Source: Datura wrightii
Taxonomy: Eukaryota; Streptophyta; Magnoliopsida; Solanales; Solanaceae
Reading direction: 5' to 3'
Length of the DNA: 64,000 nt
Assembly: GCA_035772735.1 (NCBI GenBank)
Contig: JASDFA010000003.1
Span: 33,100,001-33,164,000 of the forward strand
Shown: in pieces, positions 57,755 through 64,000 of the stretch
Layout: every line of letters starts with the position of its first letter
Numbering within the stretch: position 1 is the first letter of the stretch
Made by a program: the position numbers and the translations under genes
The notes under the pieces: model-generated
What the model saw: only the letters and a program-made list of their open reading frames with translations
Told to the model about the DNA's origin: nothing
Databases searched by the model: none

Positions 57755-59209
57755 TGATCTCGGGAAAAATAGCATGCCCGAGTGACTCTTGAGAACTTAA
57801 TTTTGTCTTGTTTAGCTAAGTAATTGTATACATTTTCATGTGATTTTATATAAATGTGAATATATGTGCAAACCAACATGATTATTCCTTGTTTTGTAGG
57901 TTTCAATGATTTTGAGGAATAATTTATAAGTTGGTGAAGTAGCAGAATAGAGTCGGGAGCAGATGTGGCAGGCAGGCAGCACCAGCGCGCCAACAACGTG
58001 CCACGCCGTGCCAGCTGCGCGACAAAGCGAGGCCAACGTGCTGCCCAAGAAGTGTGACACGCTGCCAATGCGGTGGCACTCAGCAGTTTCGGCTTCCGGA
58101 GGCAATTTCCAGAGAGCTTTAGCGTTACCTCCGTATAACGGAGGCACTGCTCCACGATACACTCCATGACACGGAGCCATTCCACGACAGGCTAAATTGT
58201 GCACGTTTCTCATTTATTATAAATAGGACCCTTAGCTCCTAAAACCACTTTGTCACGATTTTATTCTAGAAAACCACCTAGGAGTGAAGGGAGAAGTGGG
58301 AGAACTCATCTAGGGTTTGGCAAATTCCCTTCTCATCTACCAAATTCTTGTAAGTATATTAGTTTAGTTGTAGTTTCTTGTAGTTTTACGAACATGAATG
58401 GCTAGAACCCTTCCTCTAGGGTTGAAGCCATGAATTATGATTGTGATTTTATGAAATTGTTTTGGAATTAAGTTATTGATTGTTGTTTTCGTCTTGCATT
58501 CTGGATTGTTGGTTGTTTTTATGATTGATCACCATGAAAGCATATATGTTAGCTTGGGCATTGGCTTGAGAAAGCATTACCTAGGTCAGGACATGAGAAT
58601 GTGTCTCACGATATAATTTCGTAGTAAGATAGAAATATACCTAACATCTTGCTTGGTTGATAAAACGGGGGTTATTAAAGACCAACTTAGGATTATCGCA
58701 TCACCACTCGAAGAAGTAGTTGTGAGGCTAAGTTGAGTTAAATGGTTAGACGCACAAAAGTCCCTAATCATTTCCACGTAAACCACAACATAATTAATTG
58801 CCCACGAACTAGAAATTAGCATCCTCGCTCACAATGATGCAGTGAGGCTAGTTTGTCGTGTTTAGAGGCTCGAAAGACCATGAACATGCAATTCTAATTA
58901 TGTGAAACAACAATCGATTGTTTCATGTTTAACCCATTGCAAATCGTAGTATCGCATGATTATCTGGTTTTAACTCTATGTTGCTCCTAGAGTAAATTCA
59001 GGATATTTCGTTGACCAAAACTAGACTTAATTAAATCTCCCTTGAAAACTTCTATAACCAACACTTGTGAAAGTTAAGATCACACTTGAAATGGATAGTT
59101 AGAGGAATGGGTCCAGTCCCTGTGGTTTCGACATTCCGGTTCTCTAAAAGAGCCACTATATTACTTGCATGACCCGTACACTTGCAGACGCGCGAATAAG
59201 GGCCGAACA
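57755..59209 (+). repeat. Element F 3' LTR (complete)
   Basis: 1455 bp, TGATCTCGGG to CCGAACA, followed by the TSD AATTG. Includes the promoter region absent from the 5' LTR, and the end block 'gtggtttcgacattccgg' to 'cttgcagacgcgcgaataag' typical of Athila/Tat LTR ends. Confidence 0.9.
58128..58225 (+). promoter_or_regulatory. LTR F core promoter: dyad plus TATA box
   Basis: TATAAATA at 58218-58225. A perfect dyad CCTCCGT-ATA-ACGGAGG (7-bp arms, 3-nt spacer) at 58128-58144 lies about 73 bp upstream, a usual distance for an upstream factor site. The role is inferred. Confidence 0.5.
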
Positions 59210-60888
59210 AATTGTACTGACAAGTGGGAGAGTTTATAATCGACATATAACCACGTGAGCTACACATGGAGTCCGATGTATACACCCTATCAGAGAGAGC
59301 CCATTGTACCTTGCAAGGTATAGTAGCTGAGCTAGGTGATCACAAGTCTGGAGCCCATTTGGGCTAATAACCTATGGTGGCTACGTAGTTCTTGCAATCT
59401 GGGTGCGATGGAACCCTGGTCCGCTCAATGCTAAGTACTACTCCCACTAGATAGGCCTAACTTGACTCCTAAACTGATAGCTCGAAGTTGGACTCCTAGA
59501 CTAAGTCATAATACTTATCTGGAAGTAACCAGAGAGTCTGCAGGACCGGATAACTGAAAACTGGTGTTCTAAGACTCGTCAGAGCTACTTATCTGGAAGC
59601 GTCGTATCCGTCTAGAGAACTAACTAATAATTGATACTGATGGTTCTAAGACTAGTCAGAGTTGCTTATCTGGAAGAATCGTAACCATCTAGAGAACTAA
59701 CTAATAACTGAAACTAAGGAATATTACTGAACTGAACTCCTCAAGATCCGACTATTGTCAAACTGATCAGCTGACTTACTGAAAGATACTGAAAATGCTA
59801 GTTTTCGACTGAGACTGGACTAACATGCAAATTGACCGTGAACTCACATCATTGTAATAACATGGAAATTCAGGAACTAACAGAGTCAAGCAACAATCGT
59901 ATCTAATCGACTATGCAAGACCCAAATTTACTGCATTTCATAGAAATAGGGCTAACCCTATTTCTGATATTCAGGGCTAAGGCTGATAAGGAATTACAGA
60001 AAGGATTTGGAGCACAAGAGAAGGGCAATTCCCTTGTTGAATTCCCACATACCTGGAGTAGAATCCGTGAGAGAAGTCTAAGAAAGTCAGAAGGAAGATT
60101 GTAAGCCCCAGCTTAACTCTGAGATTCCTGTTTGGAACTTCTTCGCACTGAGTCTAAGAGTTGAGAGAAAGAATTCGAGGAATACGTTGATCGACTCCTT
60201 TAACTTTCCCCTAAACATGACCAAAACAATGTAGCTTAGGTATTACAAAGATGAAAAGTTACAGAAATTCCCCTGAGATAAAAGTCTAAAAACTGCCCGT
60301 TAGGATCCAACGGGTCACATAAAAAGTCGTTGGTTGACACCACGACTCATTGGGACCAATCGTTGGTCCTGGGCCTGAAATCTTGGCTCATTGGAACTTG
60401 GCAAAAAAAGGGGACCACGACTCGTCGGTACCTCTAGTGGCCACTGGTAGGGTTTCGAGAAAAACACTGGACCCCCTCTAACGGACGACACCATGACTCA
60501 TTAGTAGAACCGACGAGTCATGGTAACTAACTGTCGTCCACACTGCCTTGACCTGAAGGATTGTTGGTTTAGGCAATGGGTGGAAACAATGGCTCATTGG
60601 TATCAACCATGAGTCGTTAGTCACACTAGTTGGTTCTGGGAAAGGTCTGGCATGTTTCTGTATTGAGCAACAACGAGCGACAAAATAACTCGTTACTCTT
60701 CGTAACAGGTCATTGTTTGACTCGTGGGTTCCTGAGTGAAAAACTTGCAGATCAAACAATGACTCATACAATGATCTGTTGGTGCTGACAATGATTCGTT
60801 GTCTGAGCTATCCTGAGATAAAAAAAATTCTGGTTTTTCATGCTCAGTTTGAGTTTGATCTAGGAAAGCTTCGTGGTGTTATACTAAA

Positions 60889-61564
60889 CTTAGATCTAGG
60901 GTTTTGAACCCAATGGGTTGTGAACCCTAATGATTTTAAATTGGTAAAATTAAGTTTGGGCTTATGAACATTTGATTGATTTTTGTAGTGTGGGATTGGT
61001 GATGAAAGTCATCTAATCCTTTCCAATCACCTTTATGAGGCTAGAAAGAGAAAATTTAGGTTGGGTTAGCATCAGTCAACAATAACTCAAGACATAACCC
61101 TTGTATAATGGATTCTCCTAGACATAGGTTGAATTTCAATTGGAAACAAGAAATTGGGTAGAAGGGAGTTCTATTCAATTTGACAAAATTATAGACTGAC
61201 ACCTATATGCTATTGAAAGATGCCTATGAGTTGCCTAAATCTTTGCTTGCATGTTCAGCCCTAGCCCATTCTCAATCTATCCACATTAGGTGATTTAGAG
61301 GGATCGATCCATAATTGGGGTCACTTCCCTGGAATTGTCTCAAATTGATTAAAACCCTAGCATATTGCGCTCCATAGTTGTAGTTAAATTTTACAACTCT
61401 CAATTCGAATAGACTCTAATCTTGCAATACTATACTTGATCAGTACTAGATAGATTAGGCTTCAAGTAGTCTCTCTGGGATTTGACCCCAACTCCTCGTT
61501 GGGTTCTATATTTGTTGTGTTCATCTACACTGTACGATATTGGGAGTGGATTTGAATGACATCA
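60889..61564 (+). repeat. Element D 3' LTR, second part
   Basis: Resumes after solo LTR E and matches 40445-41109, for example 'tagtgtgggattggtgatga' and 'ctcctcgttgggttctat'. Ends GAATGACATCA at 61564. Confidence 0.87.
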
Positions 61565-61569
61565 TCATT

Positions 61570-61677
61570 TATTTGTTATTTTGTGTGCCTAGTAGGCTGA
61601 GTCAAGTTACTTCGAGTTGTAGTTGTTTTTTTTCTGTCAGGGTGCCAGTAACACCGCATCGGGTTTGGGGTGTGATA
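61570..61677 (+). repeat. Element B 3' LTR, second part
   Basis: Matches 14310-14421 ('tagtaggctgagtcaagtt', 'acttcgag') and ends GGGTGTGATA where the 5' copy has GGGTGTGACA. The decayed TSD ACTAG follows. Confidence 0.8.
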
Positions 61678-61682
61678 ACTAG

Positions 61683-63088
61683 CTTCACAAAAAGTTGTAC
61701 ACTACCCAAGTGCGCCAAACTAACTCCAAAACTACACACTCACATGTACAATCCGAACACAAGCCCAACCATTATAAAGCCGATTTTCGCTATGCCTCAT
61801 GCTCAACACCTATGCTAGAGTAACTCGACGGTCGTGGGTACCGTTGAGCCCTCAAAAGCAACCATGTTAGTGATAAATCGCAAGAAAACTGATATAACAT
61901 CAACAAAATACCATCCAAGTTAATCAAGCAAATCTTTCCACAAAGATCACAACATGAGTCAAGATCGACACCACTAGCAGCCAACTAGCGAATGACTACC
62001 ACTTGAGTTCGTGACCTCTACAAGTGAGGGAAATACTTACCACACAACACCCCCAAGTCATAATATTCCATACAAAGGATTTACATACAAGTCCAACCAA
62101 ACATCCTTAAACCTAGTAGAAAAATCCCAATCGGCACCACAACACAACTCAACCTCGACATCTACTGACACCTTACCAACAAACGATAACCAATCAAGCT
62201 ATACCTGAACGCACGACCTCAATTATAAGGGAAATGACACAACCCAGAAATCCCCAAACAACAAAATTTTAATACTAATATCCAACTAAAAGGCAGCAAA
62301 ATCGCACAATGACAATGAGAGTTCGATTTCAATAAAAGTCATGCCAAATAGATAAAATGGAAGCCTTAACATACCTTGAATACAATGAACTCAAACTAAA
62401 TGAATCTTCACTTCCATAGACATCAAGATACTTACTCAAAGCAAAAACTCACCTCCAAAACGCTTCTATAAAAACCCACAAGAAGACAATACAAAAGCGA
62501 ACTCAATTGACAAGATTTTTATGAATTAATCAATAGATATTTCATAACAACAACCTACCGGGTCCCACAAACTCTTAACCTACATATATAATTAAGGAAT
62601 ACCAAAGGAAGAGGCTTACCAAATATCTCAACACGAGACAACCTCCAAATTGATGCAAGACACTAAGAACACAAGGTAGATGGAGAATTCAACTTCCTGA
62701 TCTTGGATATCATGTTGAAAGATGTTTTCTAGCTTCAAATTTACTTAGAACATGAGGGAGAGGTCTGGAGAAGACTCTCCACTACCTTGAATCTAAGAAA
62801 TATAAAATGATAATGGTAAATCGACCAAGCACACCCTTATATATAGGGGATGCTTTGTGCACCTCTTTATTGAGGAATACATGCACATCGAGGGCCTTCT
62901 TGAGGATCTAGGCAGTTGCATCACACAATAGGATAACTCCGGGGCCTTTCGGGTCTTGTCTTGTCGTCCCTTCCCTTAAATAAGATCTCGACGTCTGACC
63001 TTCCTTTGATGTATAACACATAGCTTAAAAACTAAGCTCGTACTGAAAACCTATCAACAAAATCTCTCTAAACACATGGGGTGTTATA
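61683..63088 (-). mobile_element. LTR H, proximal part (interrupted by element B)
   Basis: On the minus strand it starts TATAACACCCC at 63088 (canonical TGTAACACCCC) and has a TATA box TATATATAA (62837-62845 in plus coordinates) about 245 bp in. The T-rich body continues into 2287-1249 across B. No coding is seen. Whether it is a solo LTR cannot be decided, because its end meets another LTR at 1248. Confidence 0.65.
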
Positions 63089-63179
63089 ATATAATAGCGT
63101 ACACAACCGCCATTAAGGAAAATGAACTAGCATCAAACGAGATCGATTTCAGTCTTAATAAAGAAATTAGGGTAGACTC

Positions 63180-64000
63180 TTATGAAGGATTTTTGTCATG
63201 GTATTCCCACTTAACATAACATTCAATTAAATCCTTTGTGATTCTCTTGGACGCCTTTATCAATGCTCATGTCGGAGCTCAAAAGAGGATATTTAAAATA
63301 GTGCAAGGCAGCTCAAAGCTACTAAGAGAATATATGGCCAAGTTCCAAAGGGAAAGAATGAGGTTGTCGTCAATACCAAATGAGTGGGTGGCTGAAGCTG
63401 TTACTAAGGGTTTAAATCCCCCAAGTTCAGAAACCTCATAAAAATTGAAAAGAGCTTACTAAAATTCTCGACGACAACATAAGAGGATGTTCACAATACG
63501 TACACATTGAAAATTCATATCGAGGATGAATAACTAAACCTATTGCTACCTTTATCATCAAGGAATCGAAGCTAGTTCTCGAATAGATAGAGAAACCATC
63601 TCGATTCTAACCAAAGGGCATCAAAAGACTGATTTGAGCCTAACCCACAATCAGATAGGAACCTAGTTGACAGAAGGCTAGAGCAAGCCCGAAATAATAG
63701 GAGATTTCAAAGAAAAGAAGCAGCGGGATCTTTCCTATTACAACCTAAAGGTGTAGATGCACCAATAATTGTGGAGTATAACTTTAACATAAGACCTTCC
63801 AAGTTGGTTTCATCTATGAAAAACATTAAGGAAGCAAGGTGGCCAAAGTTGATTTGGTCCGATCTTAACATAAGGGATACAAGTCGATATTGTGATTTTC
63901 TCAAAACACATAAACATAGGACTGGAGATTGCCGACATCTCCAAAATAAGGTAGCCCATCTTCTCAAAAATGGTCATTTGAGGGAATTCTTAAGTGACAA
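63180..64000 (+). pseudogene. gag: Tat/Ogre-like gag fragment (cut by window edge)
   Basis: The plus strand encodes 'DAFINAHVGAQKRIFKIVQG', 'LLREYMAKFQRERM', 'EWVAEAVTKGLNP' (63250-63420). After stops and a frame change, it encodes 'VEYNFNIRPSKLVSSMKN', 'EARWPKLIWSD' and the zinc-binding 'CDFLKTHKHRTGDC' (63771-63935), ending 'LLKNGHLREFL'. These match, by memory, the gag of Tat/Ogre Ty3 elements. A first His of the zinc motif appears replaced by Leu. Upstream, 63089-63180 shows no feature. The element continues beyond the window. Confidence 0.78.

Larger units (their letters stand above)
52926..59209 (+). mobile_element. Element F: Athila-like gag-protease element, no pol, truncated 5' LTR
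   Basis: Exact TSD AATTG (52921-52925 and 59210-59214) inside solo LTR E. The LTRs start TGATCTCGGG; the 3' LTR is 1455 bp, the 5' LTR only 277 bp. A tRNA-Asp-type primer site, a nearly open gag-protease (53314-55793), a noncoding region of 1.9 kb and a G-rich tract before the 3' LTR (about 57741-57754). No RT, integrase or second ORF. The exact TSD and few breaks make it one of the youngest insertions here. Confidence 0.9.
52293..60883 (-). mobile_element. Solo LTR E (chromovirus type), split by element F
   Basis: Two segments, 52293-52925 and 59215-60883, together about 2.3 kb. In plus orientation it begins TGTCATGAC and ends GTGGTGTTATA, the reverse of a chromovirus LTR that starts TATAACACCAC and ends GTCATGACA. 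ACGAC/CGTGG words occur at about 60300-60800. The TSD is CAAAA (52288-52292) and CTAAA (60884-60888); the uninterrupted 5' LTR of D reads CTAAA at this place (about 40441). No internal region of its own, so a solo LTR. Confidence 0.8.
39743..61564 (+). mobile_element. Element D: Athila-like gag-protease element with second ORF, no pol
   Basis: Plus-strand partner of C: LTRs of about 1.4 kb starting TGATGCATCGG (39743) and TGATGTGTCGG (51547), both ending GAATGACATCA; tRNA-Asp-type primer site, gag-protease, a second ORF and a long noncoding 3' region, but no RT or integrase. The 3' LTR is split by solo LTR E. The insertion site in the 3' LTR of B is confirmed by the uninterrupted 5' copy at about 14300-14320. 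The TSD is decayed (TTGTT/TCATT). Solo LTRs I and J lie in its noncoding parts. Confidence 0.85.
2288..61677 (+). mobile_element. Element B: gag-only Ty3/Gypsy (chromovirus-like), host of four later insertions
   Basis: Both LTRs are recognisable: TGTAACAC at 2288 and TGTAACACC at 37217, each followed by the shared 'cctagcttggtaacta' block. Both LTRs end in GTGTGAYA (14421, 61677). Removing the insertions A, C, D and the MITE gives LTRs of about 1871 and 1857 bp and an internal region of only about 1.8 kb (14422-14654 plus 35658-37216). That holds a primer site for initiator tRNA-Met, a degenerate gag and a polypurine tract, but no protease, RT or integrase. The flanks GTTAG (2283-2287) and ACTAG (61678-61682) may be a TSD decayed by two transitions. 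B is the oldest nearly complete element here. Confidence 0.8.

Noticed and set aside
57646..58213. Long minus-strand open frames (179 and 125 codons) in the 3' LTR of F
   Set aside because: They lie wholly in LTR sequence that is GC-rich and free of stops by chance; the partner 5' LTR lacks most of it.
61540..61818. 92-codon open frame spanning 61564-61680
   Set aside because: It crosses three element boundaries (end of D, end of B, start of H) and has no family resemblance.
63707..63967. 86-codon minus-strand open frame
   Set aside because: The plus strand here encodes the Tat/Ogre-like gag zinc region; the minus frame is its shadow.

Overview
This window looks like plant nuclear heterochromatin. 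I see no host gene. Nearly all of the 64 kb can be assigned to LTR retrotransposons inserted into one another, and every coding region is broken. The style of the elements (Tekay/Del-like chromoviruses with 2.2-2.6 kb LTRs, Athila-like elements with only gag-protease, and a second ORF resembling the 'putative plant transposon protein' family) suggests a dicot, probably Solanaceae such as pepper or a Solanum. The species is an inference from memory of similar elements, not something the sequence proves.

Layout, from outside in. (1) A partial minus-strand LTR (1-1248) and a Tat/Ogre-like gag fragment (about 63180-64000, plus) are the outer flanks. (2) A minus-strand LTR, here called H, is split into 61683-63088 and 1249-2287. 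(3) H is interrupted by element B (2288-61677, plus), a chromovirus-like element with LTRs of about 1.87 kb that keeps gag only. (4) B is interrupted four times: chromovirus A in its 5' LTR (3707-13964, plus), Athila-like C in its gag (14655-35652, minus), a hAT-type MITE in its 3' LTR (38267-39035), and Athila-like D in its 3' LTR (39743-61564, plus). (5) C contains chromovirus A2 (17061-26897). D contains three solo LTRs: I (44491-45945), J (48810-50195) and E (52293-60883). (6) E contains F (52926-59209, plus), a small Athila-like element with gag-protease and no pol. A2 carries about 300 bp of plastid rps3 inside its reverse transcriptase. Target-site duplications (TSDs) are exact for the innermost insertions (A TTTAT, A2 TTCCC, F AATTG, I GAACT) and decayed for the outer ones, which fits the nesting order.

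How the parts work: A and A2 once encoded full gag-protease-RT-RNase H-integrase-chromodomain polyproteins. C, D and F have tRNA-Asp-type primer sites and gag-protease but no RT or integrase, so they would have depended on enzymes from other elements. C and D also carry a second, downstream ORF in the sense direction.

The most interesting unexplained structure is a short conserved sequence starting 6-14 nt after the gag-protease stop of C, D and F. It can form two small hairpins and is present twice in tandem in C and in D. Next is the re-use, in C and D, of LTR-specific dyad words in the stretch upstream of the second ORF, as if that ORF had its own copy of the LTR control region.
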